Below are positions 6,503 to 14,749 of a stretch of DNA of 52,231 nt, one piece after another; the first letter of the stretch is position 1, and the number at the start of each line of letters is the position of its first letter. The stretch is from a virus: positions 1 through 52,231 of the IMG/VR virus record IMGVR_UViG_3300025914_000005, one strand, 5' to 3'. The notes under the pieces are model-generated. The model saw nothing but the letters and a program-made list of their open reading frames with translations. It did no database searches and was not told the DNA's origin. A program made the position numbers and the translations under genes.

Positions 6503-6807
6503 AAGTCGTCGTGATGGACGCAGTTAACGAACGCGTGAAAGAATACGACACTCCATGGGACTTTCGTTTTGCCGCCATCCTGTTTCGCAAAATACTGTAC
6601 GTTGCTACGCCGAACCACATGGACGCGCGTAAGATGATTGAAGCGTCTATGTCCAAACTCGCAATGCAGCGCGCATACAATCGCGTAGTTGATGGCAAAG
6701 AAACCATGCTGTTCGGTTTCGCGTATCTCGACAAAGAAACTTGGGTGTGGGAACATTGCCCCGAATATCAAGAAGCTCGCATGACGATTTACGTACGTGG
6801 ATTTTAG
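6499..6807 (+). CDS. Hypothetical early protein
   Basis: 102 residues, mixed alpha/beta, starting MKVVVMDAVNERVKEYDTPW. The start at 6499 is chosen for the ATGA overlap with the membrane protein gene. No family recognised. Confidence 0.65.
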   Translation: MKVVVMDAVNERVKEYDTPWDFRFAAILFRKILYVATPNHMDARKMIEASMSKLAMQRAYNRVVDGKETMLFGFAYLDKETWVWEHCPEYQEARMTIYVRGF

Positions 6808-6908
6808 GACGGGCGAGTAGTGAAGCCCATAGCGCAGCACTGGCGTTCATCCGCGCGTTGCGCGCGGCGGGTGCCGACGACACCGATGCAGATTAGGAGC
6901 GTTTAAAC

Positions 6909-7355
6909 GTGGCACGCACAAAAGACGGGTGGACGCTGGTAAACGTCCATCAGAAGATCCACCTTGGCAAAAAAGACTATCGCAACATGGAAGAGTGGAA
7001 GCGCCCGTGCCGCGTCTGCAATCAGGACTTCTACATTTACACGCGTGAGAATGCCGTACAGGTAAATGCAGCGTTTGGCTTGCGTACGTGCAAGCATCAT
7101 CGCGGCATGAGCAGTGGCCAGGTCGTCCCGATCGTGCAGGAAGTCCCCAGCGGATTGCAGGCGCAATACGACGCGCAGCACTCCACCTTGCTATGGCAGG
7201 AAGGCGAATTGCAACGCCTGTACGCCAGAGTTGAACAGTTGGAGGCGGAACTGGGAATTCACAAGCCGCCGAGTTTAAACGATTTCCTGAACGGGGCTAA
7301 ACCGTTGGTGATGGACAAAATTTCGTTCTTGCCTTGGCCGCCGAAGCAGGGCTAA
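6909..7355 (+). CDS. Hypothetical protein with Cys/His cluster, GTG start
   Basis: 148 residues starting at GTG. Residues about 34-62 contain CRVC and CKHHRG, a possible zinc site, and residues 95-116 form a short coiled coil (LLWQEGELQRLYARVEQLEAE). The ribosome site AGGAG (6896-6900) is separated from the GTG by GTTTAAAC, the same layout as at 47475. A 101-base gap (6808-6908) before it shows no clear gene. Confidence 0.65.
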   Translation: MARTKDGWTLVNVHQKIHLGKKDYRNMEEWKRPCRVCNQDFYIYTRENAVQVNAAFGLRTCKHHRGMSSGQVVPIVQEVPSGLQAQYDAQHSTLLWQEGELQRLYARVEQLEAELGIHKPPSLNDFLNGAKPLVMDKISFLPWPPKQG

Positions 7356-7360
7356 AAGGA

Positions 7361-7393
7361 AAACCCCCACCGGGGCTGAACCGGCAGGGGTTT
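7361..7393 (+). terminator. Hairpin after 6909-7355
   Basis: AAACCCC (7361-7367) pairs with GGGGTTT (7387-7393), and inside it CCGG pairs with CCGG. It lies six bases after a stop codon. No U-tract follows, so termination would be weak or the hairpin may have another role. Confidence 0.45.
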
Positions 7394-7424
7394 GGGCGAT
7401 ACCCACTCACGATCTGGGGCGTGA

Positions 7425-7793
7425 ATGTCTTTTCTCGATACACCATTCCAAATGCCTGCGCAAGTCGCAGCGCTTTACGTCGAGACGGACGGCGCATACT
7501 ACGGAATTCCCGGGGTAGATCCTTGGGACAAGGCCCGTGATGCCAGGCAGTACGCAGGACCGTGGCCAGTGGTTGCCCACCCACCTTGTCAACGCTGGGG
7601 ACGCTTCGCCGAAGGCGGCACGCACCCGAACTCCGAACGTTTCGAGATTGGCGACGATGGCGGCTGCTTTGAAGCTGCGTTGCGCGACGTCCGAACGCAT
7701 GGGGGCGTGCTGGAGCACCCGCAGGACAGCAAGGCTTGGAAGTGGTTCGGCTTGAATACGCCTCCACGATCGGGGGGGATGGATCGTGGCTGA
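7425..7793 (+). CDS. N-terminal part of a frameshifted conserved phage protein
   Basis: 122 residues as read. The segment VVAHPPCQRWGRFAEGG and GGVLEHPQDSKAWKWFGL is characteristic of a conserved phage protein family of unknown function that I recall as about 220-240 residues. The frame ends early just after a run of seven G (7772-7778), and the missing C-terminal half is in the +1 frame at 7786-8103. Reading the run as six G gives one continuous protein (SGGWIVADKFGGW). Either a homopolymer error, a real disruption or +1 frameshifting. Confidence 0.65.
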   Translation: MSFLDTPFQMPAQVAALYVETDGAYYGIPGVDPWDKARDARQYAGPWPVVAHPPCQRWGRFAEGGTHPNSERFEIGDDGGCFEAALRDVRTHGGVLEHPQDSKAWKWFGLNTPPRSGGMDRG

Positions 7794-8103
7794 CAAATTC
7801 GGCGGCTGGACGTGTCGCGTCGAGCAGGGCTTTTACGGCCACTTCTCCAACAAAGCCACTTGGCTGTACGTCTGCTTTGCAGCTACGCCGGCATTGCGAT
7901 GGGGCAAAGGCGCGCAACGCATCCACCCGGTCGCACTCGCCAAGCACGGATACGAAAAGGCCCGGCGTATCGGAATGGTGGCGATGGTTGGCGGCAAAGA
8001 CAAGACACGCGTACGCAACGGCACGCCACCGGAGTTTAGAGACCTGCTTTTGTGGATCGCCCGCACGGCACAACCGGGTATGCTGTGGGGCCGTACGCCA
8101 TGA
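7786..8103 (+). CDS. C-terminal part of the same frameshifted protein
   Basis: 105 residues if started at GTG 7786. FGGWTCRVEQGFYGHFSNKATWLYV continues the family seen in the preceding frame. The GTG has no clear ribosome site, which argues that this part is normally made as a fusion with 7425-7793 and not alone. Its end overlaps the primase start (ATGA at 8100-8103). Confidence 0.6.
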   Translation: MADKFGGWTCRVEQGFYGHFSNKATWLYVCFAATPALRWGKGAQRIHPVALAKHGYEKARRIGMVAMVGGKDKTRVRNGTPPEFRDLLLWIARTAQPGMLWGRTP

Positions 8104-10145
8104 CCGTGCCGGCAACCATGCAAGAATTTTGGGAGCAAGCCCTTGCGCGCGGTCTTTTCCCGCTTGCCATCGCCAGAGGATCAAAGGCGCCCATTGGTGA
8201 CGGTTGGAACGTCTGGCAGTCACCTATCGCCCACCCCGGAGCTGGGTCAATTGGTCTCCGATGTGGTGACGCGGGTTTATCCGCTTTTGACGTGGACGTA
8301 TCGGACCCCGCATTGGCTGCATCTTTACTGGACGCGTTTCGGGCTGCATTGGGACAGCACGCCCCCGTACGCTGGGGCAGACGTCCACGATTTCTTATTC
8401 CTTTCTACCTAACGGATACCCCCGTCGTTGGACGAACTTTTACCTTTGCGAACGGTGAAAAACTCCAGCTCATTGGCGGACAATTCGTCGCATTTGGCCC
8501 CCATGCTGTCACAGGCGAACCGTACGTTTGGGAAAATTTTGATAACCCATGGCCGCGTTTGTCATCCGCTGACCTTCAAAAAATACTGGACTACGTACCG
8601 CGGCATGCAGGAACTAGTCTGCGGTTTGCTGCCGATCATGAAATTGCTGACGCTACCGAGCTAACTGAGGCCAAGCCGCGCAATCAAGACGAATGGCAGG
8701 CCGGCAGGGACGCGGCTGTGAAGTATCTCGGCTTGCTCAAACAAGAACTGATGGGTAAAACAGAGGGGCGCGGCTCGACTATCTTCAGCCTGGTAGGCGT
8801 GTTGAAGTTTGCCGAGCTGAACGGCATGTGTTCGCGCGATGAAATAGAATTCGCGATCACATCGGCCGGTCAACATTTGGACGAAGGTGTTGGCGGGCGT
8901 ACGCTAGGCGAGGAGATAGCCAGGCAAGAACTGTTGCCCGTTCTGCGCGGCAACCTGATTATGCAAGCGGTCATGTCACGCCGTACGCTGGTGCAGGGTT
9001 TGCTTGACGCGCAAACGCCCACGCTTGCGCCGCGTACGGGTTTTGAATTGAGGATGGAAGATGACACAGGCGAGTTGCCTTGGATCTTATACCAAAGGAT
9101 TTTGGCCGGCGAAGTGCATTTTTTCACGGGGCACAGTGGAGCCGGCAAGTCCACAGTTGTTAGCGATATGGTCGTACAGTGCCTTAGTGGACAACAGTGG
9201 CTTGAAGCTGATTGCGAACGTGCGGACGGTCACGTTTTATGGATTGCATCCGAAGACGATTACGGCACCGAAAGGCGAATGCGCCACCTACTACGGCAAC
9301 AACCAAACGGCAGTCAGCTCGCGTCGCGCTTCCATCTTATCCCGGGTTTGAGCGACCCGCTTGCATTTGAACATCAGTGTTGTTCACAGGTCAACATGAT
9401 GCACGCAATGGGCATGCGCGTGGACCTTATCGTACTCGACACGTGGGGCGCTTCGGGGCTTTGCTTTTCCGACAACGACACGGAAAGCGTACTCAAGGCC
9501 ATGTTCATTCTGAAGCAAGTAGCAAAGCGTACGGCTGCGGCCGTTGTCGTCACGGATCACTTACCCATGGGAAACGAAGATGCCTGGTTCAAAGGAAACG
9601 GAGCAAAAGCCGGCAACTCTGGTTTCATGTACCGGGTTACGGCGGGGAAACAAGATACTGTCAGCATCGATTGTGGAAAGGCTCGCGGAGCGCCGAAGGC
9701 TAGAAGCTTTACAGGTCGCATCGTATCTGAAAATTATGGACGCGATAGCAAAGGCCGTACAACAACCGTAAATACGTTTAAACGCGACGAACAAAAAGCG
9801 GTTGTTACCGCTCAGACGGCCGAAATGCGCTTGGCTGCGGTGCTGCCTGGTGTCGTTGCCGGCAATATGGATGCCGTACGCAGCGGGCTTGTGGTGCGTT
9901 TTGCCGACGTCGCCGATGCGGTGGGCATGCTTGTGGGCAGGCTTGAACCACCAACACATATTTGCAGCCCGGCTGCGGCCGAAAAGATTTTCGGAAACGA
10001 TGGCGTACGGCACTTGACAGCTAGCGGTCACGCCCGTACGGTGCGCGGATACGTTTTCCTTTACGCTCCCAAGCAAGTCGCAGCACAACCATTGGTGATG
10101 AACTGGGAGATAAAGCTGCCGGAGGGTTCGCCATGGCAAAGTTAA
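8100..10145 (+). CDS. Bifunctional primase-polymerase / AAA ATPase (replicative primase-helicase)
   Basis: 681 residues. The N-terminal part (about 15-150) is a prim-pol domain with the metal-binding FDVDV (D64, D66) and the later GGQFVAFGPHAVTGEPY block. The C-terminal half is a RepA/RecA-like ATPase with Walker A GHSGAGKS (344-351) and Walker B VDLIVLD (441-447), followed by VVVTDH (motif 3-like). Together these predict primer synthesis and a hexameric helicase-like motor at the fork. The start at 8100 forms an ATGA overlap with the previous gene. It is the first large replication gene. Confidence 0.85.
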   Translation: MTVPATMQEFWEQALARGLFPLAIARGSKAPIGDGWNVWQSPIAHPGAGSIGLRCGDAGLSAFDVDVSDPALAASLLDAFRAALGQHAPVRWGRRPRFLIPFYLTDTPVVGRTFTFANGEKLQLIGGQFVAFGPHAVTGEPYVWENFDNPWPRLSSADLQKILDYVPRHAGTSLRFAADHEIADATELTEAKPRNQDEWQAGRDAAVKYLGLLKQELMGKTEGRGSTIFSLVGVLKFAELNGMCSRDEIEFAITSAGQHLDEGVGGRTLGEEIARQELLPVLRGNLIMQAVMSRRTLVQGLLDAQTPTLAPRTGFELRMEDDTGELPWILYQRILAGEVHFFTGHSGAGKSTVVSDMVVQCLSGQQWLEADCERADGHVLWIASEDDYGTERRMRHLLRQQPNGSQLASRFHLIPGLSDPLAFEHQCCSQVNMMHAMGMRVDLIVLDTWGASGLCFSDNDTESVLKAMFILKQVAKRTAAAVVVTDHLPMGNEDAWFKGNGAKAGNSGFMYRVTAGKQDTVSIDCGKARGAPKARSFTGRIVSENYGRDSKGRTTTVNTFKRDEQKAVVTAQTAEMRLAAVLPGVVAGNMDAVRSGLVVRFADVADAVGMLVGRLEPPTHICSPAAAEKIFGNDGVRHLTASGHARTVRGYVFLYAPKQVAAQPLVMNWEIKLPEGSPWQS

Positions 10146-10708
10146 CCGCTACTCACACGTACGCAGAGTTAGAACTGTCCCAAGCCGCGTACGATGAAAT
10201 CGCCAGCAAGCTTAAAGAAGCCGGATACGATCACGTGTTCATGGATGACGGCACGATCGATATGCAGGGTATCGGCGTGACACGCGAAGGTGTTGCGCGG
10301 TCATCTGCCGTCACCGACAGGGCGGCAGGCTTGACGGATGCTCATTTGGAGGACCTGCGTTCGCACATTCGTGGTAGTCAGCCTTCGGAGACTGGCACCT
10401 ACGAATACGAGCTAGGCAGCGGCTGGCGCTGTTTTCATTGCGGCGAGATGTTCCGCACCCATGGCGGCGCAGAGCTTCATTTTGGCAAACCTGCTGACAA
10501 ACGTCCGACCTGCGTGTCTGTCGGTGTACCGCAGGGAGTGCCAGAGCAAGCGGCAAATAAACCGGCAATCGATCCCAAGCAGATCAAGGCCATCGACGAT
10601 TTTCTGGCCGATGGAGAACGGGATAGGGGCTACAGGGCCTTCGCCATGATGCGGCATTTGTGGCCCCGATTGAGAGAACTGGCGCTCGGCGAGGAGGGCT
10701 CAAAATGA
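10133..10708 (+). CDS. Hypothetical protein with zinc finger
   Basis: 191 residues. The middle part (WRCFHCGEMFRTHGGAELHFG) is a CxxC plus His motif seen in many phage proteins of unknown function; a later Cys (PTC) completes a possible zinc site. It overlaps the primase gene by 13 bases, so coupled expression is likely. Confidence 0.7.
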   Translation: MAKLTATHTYAELELSQAAYDEIASKLKEAGYDHVFMDDGTIDMQGIGVTREGVARSSAVTDRAAGLTDAHLEDLRSHIRGSQPSETGTYEYELGSGWRCFHCGEMFRTHGGAELHFGKPADKRPTCVSVGVPQGVPEQAANKPAIDPKQIKAIDDFLADGERDRGYRAFAMMRHLWPRLRELALGEEGSK

Positions 10709-10944
10709 GTGCTTGCGGTCACGGGAAGACGTTCAACGAGCCCTGCACCGAATGCCAGCTTGTGCTGGCTCGCGAGGGGTTGGCGTGGGCTCTTCAGAGC
10801 GTCGAGAAATATAGCAAGTTCATCGCGGAGCTTTCGCCAGATCATCCCGCGCCTTGGGTCGAGCATGGCACAGGATGGATGAAGGTGCATGGCCTTACGT
10901 CATCACCGCTCTCGCGCCCAAACCGTGGAAGCAATGGCAACTGA
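10705..10944 (+). CDS. Small Cys-rich protein
   Basis: 79 residues; starts MSACGHGKTFNEPCTECQ, giving a CxH...CxxC zinc-binding pattern at the N-terminus, then helix. The start at 10705 makes an ATGA overlap with the upstream gene. Function unknown. Confidence 0.65.
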   Translation: MSACGHGKTFNEPCTECQLVLAREGLAWALQSVEKYSKFIAELSPDHPAPWVEHGTGWMKVHGLTSSPLSRPNRGSNGN

Positions 10945-10974
10945 TATCTGGGGCAACTGGGACGGCATCTGCGC

Positions 10975-11205
10975 ATGCGGGAAAGCGAGTATGGATGGCT
11001 TACGGTGCCCTTTGGGAGCGACCCACCAGGCTCGCGCTTTGCCGTTGGCGATGTGGTCGTTTCCGGCTGTTACCTCGAACGTGGAACCGTCGTTAACGTC
11101 GGCACCGCAACCTTGGCCATTCAGTGGAGTGACGGGAACGGTGGACAAATAGTCTACCCCATCGACGCACCGTACCTTAGAAAACTCGAATTTTGGGAGC
11201 TGTGA
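10975..11205 (+). CDS. Small SH3-like hypothetical protein
   Basis: 76 residues; FAVGDVVVSGCYLERGTVVNVG looks like a small beta-barrel. A second frame, 10934-11152, begins MATDIWGNWDGICACGKA with a CxC motif and also overlaps the previous stop; its first 40 codons look gene-like too. I favour 10975-11205 for the longer sensible sequence, but both may be used. Confidence 0.5.
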   Translation: MRESEYGWLTVPFGSDPPGSRFAVGDVVVSGCYLERGTVVNVGTATLAIQWSDGNGGQIVYPIDAPYLRKLEFWEL

Positions 11206-11207
11206 GA

Positions 11208-11351
11208 ATGTACATTTTCTTTGGAGCGGTCGCTGCCGTATCGGCTACGGTGTGCGTACTGACAAGCGACAGTGCGAAGCCGGCCGTACCTGTTTTTTCT
11301 TGGTTGGTTACTGTGGCGTTCCTCGCAGCAAGTGTGCTTTGCCGTGGATGA
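11208..11351 (+). CDS. Very small two-segment membrane protein
   Basis: 47 residues with two hydrophobic stretches (residues 2-18 and 28-44) separated by a short SDSAKP linker. Starts two bases after the previous stop. Length and layout are like small phage membrane peptides; no function assigned. Confidence 0.5.
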   Translation: MYIFFGAVAAVSATVCVLTSDSAKPAVPVFSWLVTVAFLAASVLCRG

Positions 11352-11703
11352 CTTTTGGAAACTCCCCGTCCAGCTCGACGCGTGGCCCCCGGCAGCGTTA
11401 CCCGCACGCACGACTGAAGACACGGTAAAAGCCATTCAGGCCGACGTACGCTACATCGTGTCGCACACGGGTGTGCTGGTGTACGTGGAAGGGCCGCAAG
11501 CCGACAAAATCGGATTGCTGTTCAACACTCGCAGGGGGCAGAAGTTTCCAACCGGCACCACGGAGGCCACGGGAGGCCACACGATCGAATTCCGCGACCT
11601 TGGGTGTCCACAACCAGGCGCACCCGAAATGACCCTGATGGAAGCCGCGGCGACTCTGTACGCCAATCTGAGAACCCTTGGACTGGAAATGGTGTTACGA
11701 TGA
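11344..11703 (+). CDS. Hypothetical protein
   Basis: About 119 residues if started at GTG 11344, which overlaps the stop of the membrane peptide gene. The body (TTEDTVKAIQADVRYIV..., then GQKFPTGTTEATGGHTIEF) suggests an alpha/beta fold. The start is uncertain: an ATG at 11272 in the same frame would run through the neighbouring gene. Confidence 0.6.
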   Translation: MDDFWKLPVQLDAWPPAALPARTTEDTVKAIQADVRYIVSHTGVLVYVEGPQADKIGLLFNTRRGQKFPTGTTEATGGHTIEFRDLGCPQPGAPEMTLMEAAATLYANLRTLGLEMVLR

Positions 11704-12023
11704 AATACTGGCCAGCAAGCGCACTCGCAGACGCCCCCGGTTGCCATCCCAAGGCTGCGGAGGATCTTCGCAACGCCAACCTAAAAGGCGTCGAAACCAA
11801 TCCGAAGGTGGCCGATGCGGCCTTTGTGATCGTGTCACATGGCATGGTTATTGGGCAGTATCAGCCGGTGGCAATGCCGCCCAAGCACCCCGACGCGGAC
11901 GAGCTGGTTAGCCTGGTGTACCTTCGAATGCCGTCGCCTTGGGAGTGGCGCTCACTGGAGCGTGCCGGCATGATTGAAGCTGCGGACGGCTACTATTATT
12001 TTTTGCAATCTGCGCTACATTAG
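11700..12023 (+). CDS. Hypothetical protein
   Basis: 107 residues starting MKYWPASALADAPGCHPKAA, with an ATGA overlap at 11700-11703. No recognised domain. It ends at 12023, just before the promoter at 12027. Confidence 0.6.
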   Translation: MKYWPASALADAPGCHPKAAEDLRNANLKGVETNPKVADAAFVIVSHGMVIGQYQPVAMPPKHPDADELVSLVYLRMPSPWEWRSLERAGMIEAADGYYYFLQSALH

Positions 12024-12026
12024 GGG

Positions 12027-12055
12027 TTGACGTACGGAAACAGTTGGCGTACGGT
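12027..12055 (+). promoter_or_regulatory. Promoter TTGACG-N17-TACGGT
   Basis: TTGACG (12027-12032), 17-base spacer ending CAGTTGGCG, and TACGGT (12050-12055). Both boxes overlap CGTACG palindromes. Followed by the shared leader at 12066-12079. Confidence 0.75.
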
Positions 12056-12065
12056 GCTTCCACAA

Positions 12066-12079
12066 ACCGCTGGAGAGCA
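12066..12079 (+). promoter_or_regulatory. Shared leader/ribosome site ACCGCTGGAGAGCA
   Basis: Leader copy two bases before the ATG at 12082. Confidence 0.75.
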
Positions 12080-12081
12080 CC

Positions 12082-12291
12082 ATGTTCAAGCCCCTCATGT
12101 CGAAGATCATGAAAGAAGCCCACGCCCGCGCAAAAGCTGATATGGCTGACCAGACCGCGTTTCCGGGATTGGTGCGCCGTCCGTACAGCTACTATCTCGG
12201 TCTTCAGATGAAGTCTGGCTTTGCAGAGGCTCGCATTGCCATCACTGGCATGGCGCCCACTTTCATGCTGCCGGCAGTGCGTTGGGCTTGA
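12082..12291 (+). CDS. Small hypothetical protein
   Basis: 69 residues (MFKPLMSKIMKEAHARAKAD...), with a helical N-terminal half. Start set by the leader sequence. It has its own promoter, so it may be needed at high level. Function unknown. Confidence 0.65.
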   Translation: MFKPLMSKIMKEAHARAKADMADQTAFPGLVRRPYSYYLGLQMKSGFAEARIAITGMAPTFMLPAVRWA

Positions 12292-12303
12292 GGGGGTGAC
12301 ACG

Positions 12304-12405
12304 ATGACCGAACAGAAAGAATTCGAGGTTCAAGTTGAACGCAACTTTTACGCGTTCTTGTTTCTCGCCTTTGCAGGGGCGTTTTTGGTGGGGTGCTTGC
12401 TGTGA
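12304..12405 (+). CDS. Very small single-pass membrane peptide
   Basis: 33 residues: a short charged start (MTEQKEFEVQVERN) then one membrane segment to the end. It overlaps the next gene by GTGA (12402-12405). Too short for homology; coding is supported by the overlap pattern. Confidence 0.45.
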   Translation: MTEQKEFEVQVERNFYAFLFLAFAGAFLVGCLL

Positions 12406-12581
12406 CCGAAAAACATGAAATCGAACCCCTATTCTACGTCAAAGGGGCTGCGGTATTTCAACGCCCCGTACGCAGCGAAAAAGGCGTACGTATGGGGTTC
12501 CGCGTTTGTGATGTTTGCGACGGCGTAGACGCGGCGGAAATCTGCGCCATCCTCAACAAAGGCGAGCCCGCAGCCTCATGA
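12402..12581 (+). CDS. Small Cys-containing protein, GTG start
   Basis: 59 residues from GTG 12402, with a CDVC motif in the middle. ATGA-type coupling at both ends. Unknown function. Confidence 0.55.
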   Translation: MTEKHEIEPLFYVKGAAVFQRPVRSEKGVRMGFRVCDVCDGVDAAEICAILNKGEPAAS

Positions 12582-14215
12582 GTACGCCATTCGTACCGCG
12601 CAAGCACCAAACGGAAGGGGTTGACGCGCTTTTCAACTCGCAAGACCGCTTTAGCGTGGCCGAAGTTACTGTAGCCGGCGGCAAATCTGACATGCTGGCT
12701 ATGCTGGCCAGAAAGTACATGGAGTACGGTCGCGTCATGATCGTAGCCCACAATAAAGAGCTGGTAAAACACAACGCTGCAGCTTGCCAGCGCCACGGCA
12801 TCAGCCCCGGTATTTGTTCCTCCGCTCTTGGCGTCAATGCGTTCGCCCGCGTCACAGTTGGCACAATCGGCACGATCGTTAACCGGCGCCATCTGTTTAA
12901 AGACGTGGTGGCTATTCCAGTTGACGAAGTCCATATGGTTCCGCCGGCCAAGTCGTCACAGTACCGTACGTTGTTCAACTATCTCAACCATACAAAGGTC
13001 AACGGGCTCACGGGAACGCCATTCCGGGCGGATGGCACTGGCGACTTGGCGAAGACCTTCGGCCCGATCGTGTACCGCTACACATTCCTCGATGCGCTCC
13101 GGGACGGCTACGTCAAGCCGATCGTTCCCGTTGACGCTGGCGAAGACGAACAGATTGACACCGAAGGTCTCAAGATCGAAAAGGGCGATTGGGACTTGGA
13201 CGAAATGGCGTCCCGCGCCATCAAGCTGGCGCCCTCGCACGTCCGTACCGTACTTGACGTCATGCAGAAGTTTGGCCGGCGTCGTGTGCTGGTGTTCTGT
13301 TGCAATATTGAGCACGTAGACAAGCTTACCGAAGCGTTTAAACGTGCAGGCGCTCGCGCTGCCGGCGTTCACTCTCAATCGATGTTTGGCCACCGCGACA
13401 AAGCCGTTGAAGCGTTCAGGGCCGGGTACGTCGATATTCTCGTTTCCTGCAACATGTTCAATACGGGTTTCGACGTACCCGATATTGATTACCTCGCTTT
13501 TTGCAGGGCTACCAAATCAGCCGTCTACTACGCGCAAGGACTTGGTCGTGGCGCTCGCATAACCCCGTACGCCAATAACTGCCTTCTGTCCGATTTCGGC
13601 GGCAACACAGCCAGGCATGGCACGCTTGACGCCATCAGTGCTTCGCCCGGCAAGCTGCTCGAATGCAAAGCCGTTAGCCCGTTCGATCCGGACGCAACAT
13701 GCGGGACAGAGTGGGAGACGTGGGAGCATGGCAAGACATGCCCGTACTGCAAAACGATCCACGATAGCGCGCCGAAGTGCAAAACGTGCATGGAGCGCTT
13801 CGACCCGCATTATCACGGTATGCGGTGCCCTCACTGCGGGACGCACCAAGCGGACGTTCGGAAGTGCATGGCGTGTGAGGAAGTCTACGCGTCGTTCCTG
13901 CACCCCATCTGCCCCCATTGCAATTTCGACAACACCGTCACCCGGGAAGGTGGCAAGGATCTCAATTCGCGCGGTGCCGGCGGGGAAGCCGTCAACGTGG
14001 CGAAGTTGATCGCCGCGGCACCGTGGCAAGCGGTGACGTCCCCGCCGGTCAAGAACCTGTCGGGTGGTTGGTACCTGCCAACACAGTACGCCATGGTTGT
14101 ATGGCCTTACGAGGATTTACCGCAGGTTCACAGCGTCTATCTGGAGCGCGCGAATAACGGCAGATATACAGCCAAAGGGCTCTATGACGTCCACGGCCAA
14201 TTGCACCAACGATAG
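12578..14215 (+). CDS. Superfamily 2 DEVH-box helicase with zinc knuckles
   Basis: 545 residues. Motif I is AGGKS (33-37), a variant without the usual GxGK spacing; motif II is DEVH (116-119), motif III TGTPFR (145-150) and motif VI QGLGRGAR (320-327). After the two RecA-like domains comes a region with five CxxC pairs (388/391, 401/404, 417/420, 430/433, 445/448), probably a multi-zinc DNA-binding module. Likely acts in replication or recombination with the nearby primase, nuclease and polymerase. The start at 12578 overlaps the upstream stop (ATGA). Confidence 0.85.
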   Translation: MSTPFVPRKHQTEGVDALFNSQDRFSVAEVTVAGGKSDMLAMLARKYMEYGRVMIVAHNKELVKHNAAACQRHGISPGICSSALGVNAFARVTVGTIGTIVNRRHLFKDVVAIPVDEVHMVPPAKSSQYRTLFNYLNHTKVNGLTGTPFRADGTGDLAKTFGPIVYRYTFLDALRDGYVKPIVPVDAGEDEQIDTEGLKIEKGDWDLDEMASRAIKLAPSHVRTVLDVMQKFGRRRVLVFCCNIEHVDKLTEAFKRAGARAAGVHSQSMFGHRDKAVEAFRAGYVDILVSCNMFNTGFDVPDIDYLAFCRATKSAVYYAQGLGRGARITPYANNCLLSDFGGNTARHGTLDAISASPGKLLECKAVSPFDPDATCGTEWETWEHGKTCPYCKTIHDSAPKCKTCMERFDPHYHGMRCPHCGTHQADVRKCMACEEVYASFLHPICPHCNFDNTVTREGGKDLNSRGAGGEAVNVAKLIAAAPWQAVTSPPVKNLSGGWYLPTQYAMVVWPYEDLPQVHSVYLERANNGRYTAKGLYDVHGQLHQR

Positions 14216-14225
14216 GGGGCATCAG

Positions 14226-14438
14226 TTGGGCAGGAAGCACACAGATTGCGTAGAAGCGACAATGGACGAATTGCGCAAGCATGGCTATCAGCCGCAGGAA
14301 CCAATTCAAGGGAAGGGGCACTGGCGCGTGAAAGCTTCCGGGCTACCGCCGATCTTCTGTTCTGGCACGCCTAGCGACATTCACGCAGTAAACGCAGCCA
14401 GGCGTACGGTTCGGAAAATAATTATGCAGAACAGTTGA
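14226..14438 (+). CDS. Small HicA-like phage protein, probable TTG start
   Basis: 70 residues if started at TTG 14226, which has AGGGGG six bases upstream; an internal ATG lies at 14262. The core (LRKHGYQP..., GKGHWRVKASG, SGTPSDIHAVNAARRTVRK) matches my memory of a common small phage family with an alpha-beta fold related to HicA. No antitoxin partner is evident. Function unknown. Confidence 0.6.
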   Translation: MGRKHTDCVEATMDELRKHGYQPQEPIQGKGHWRVKASGLPPIFCSGTPSDIHAVNAARRTVRKIIMQNS

Positions 14439-14463
14439 CATGGCATTTCGGTTGGCGTACGGT
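14435..14463 (+). promoter_or_regulatory. Promoter TTGACA-N17-TACGGT
   Basis: TTGACA (14435-14440), spacer of 17 ending GGTTGGCG, TACGGT (14458-14463). The -35 overlaps the stop codon of the preceding gene, as at 5526. Confidence 0.75.
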
Positions 14464-14475
14464 TTTCGTACATCA

Positions 14476-14489
14476 ACCGCTGGAGAGCA
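14476..14489 (+). promoter_or_regulatory. Shared leader/ribosome site ACCGCTGGAGAGCA
   Basis: Leader copy three bases before the ATG at 14493; the flanking bases CATCA and CAAATG are also the same as at 5565. Confidence 0.75.
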
Positions 14490-14492
14490 CAA

Positions 14493-14675
14493 ATGATCAA
14501 GTCACCGTCAACGGGATGGATTTTGAGGTGCCGCATGCTGCGGCTGTTCAACGACTACCACGACGGACCCTTTGGCTTAGGCAACCAGTCCGAAAGTACG
14601 CGAAACGCCATGGTGCTTATCGCTGGCATCGTTCGCGCTGAGATCGCCCAAGATCGTACGCTTATTTGGTGCTGA
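14493..14675 (+). CDS. Small hypothetical protein
   Basis: 60 residues (MIKSPSTGWILRCRMLRLFN...). It has its own promoter and the shared leader. Mostly helical at the end. Unknown function. Confidence 0.6.
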   Translation: MIKSPSTGWILRCRMLRLFNDYHDGPFGLGNQSESTRNAMVLIAGIVRAEIAQDRTLIWC

Positions 14676-14692
14676 CTTTCGCTCCCCGGGCC

Positions 14693-14721
14693 TTGACGGT
14701 AAGGCCCGTGGAGTGTCATAC
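14693..14721 (+). promoter_or_regulatory. Promoter TTGACG-N17-TCATAC overlapping a TGTCATACA site
   Basis: TTGACG (14693-14698) and TCATAC (14716-14721) are 17 bases apart. The -35 lies in the loop of a GGGCCTT/AAGGCCC hairpin (14688-14707), and the -10 overlaps TGTCATACA (14714-14722). Drives 14750-15238; likely open to regulation by whatever binds the 9-mer. Confidence 0.55.
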
Positions 14722-14749
14722 ACAACCGTCATCAACCACAGGAGACGAC

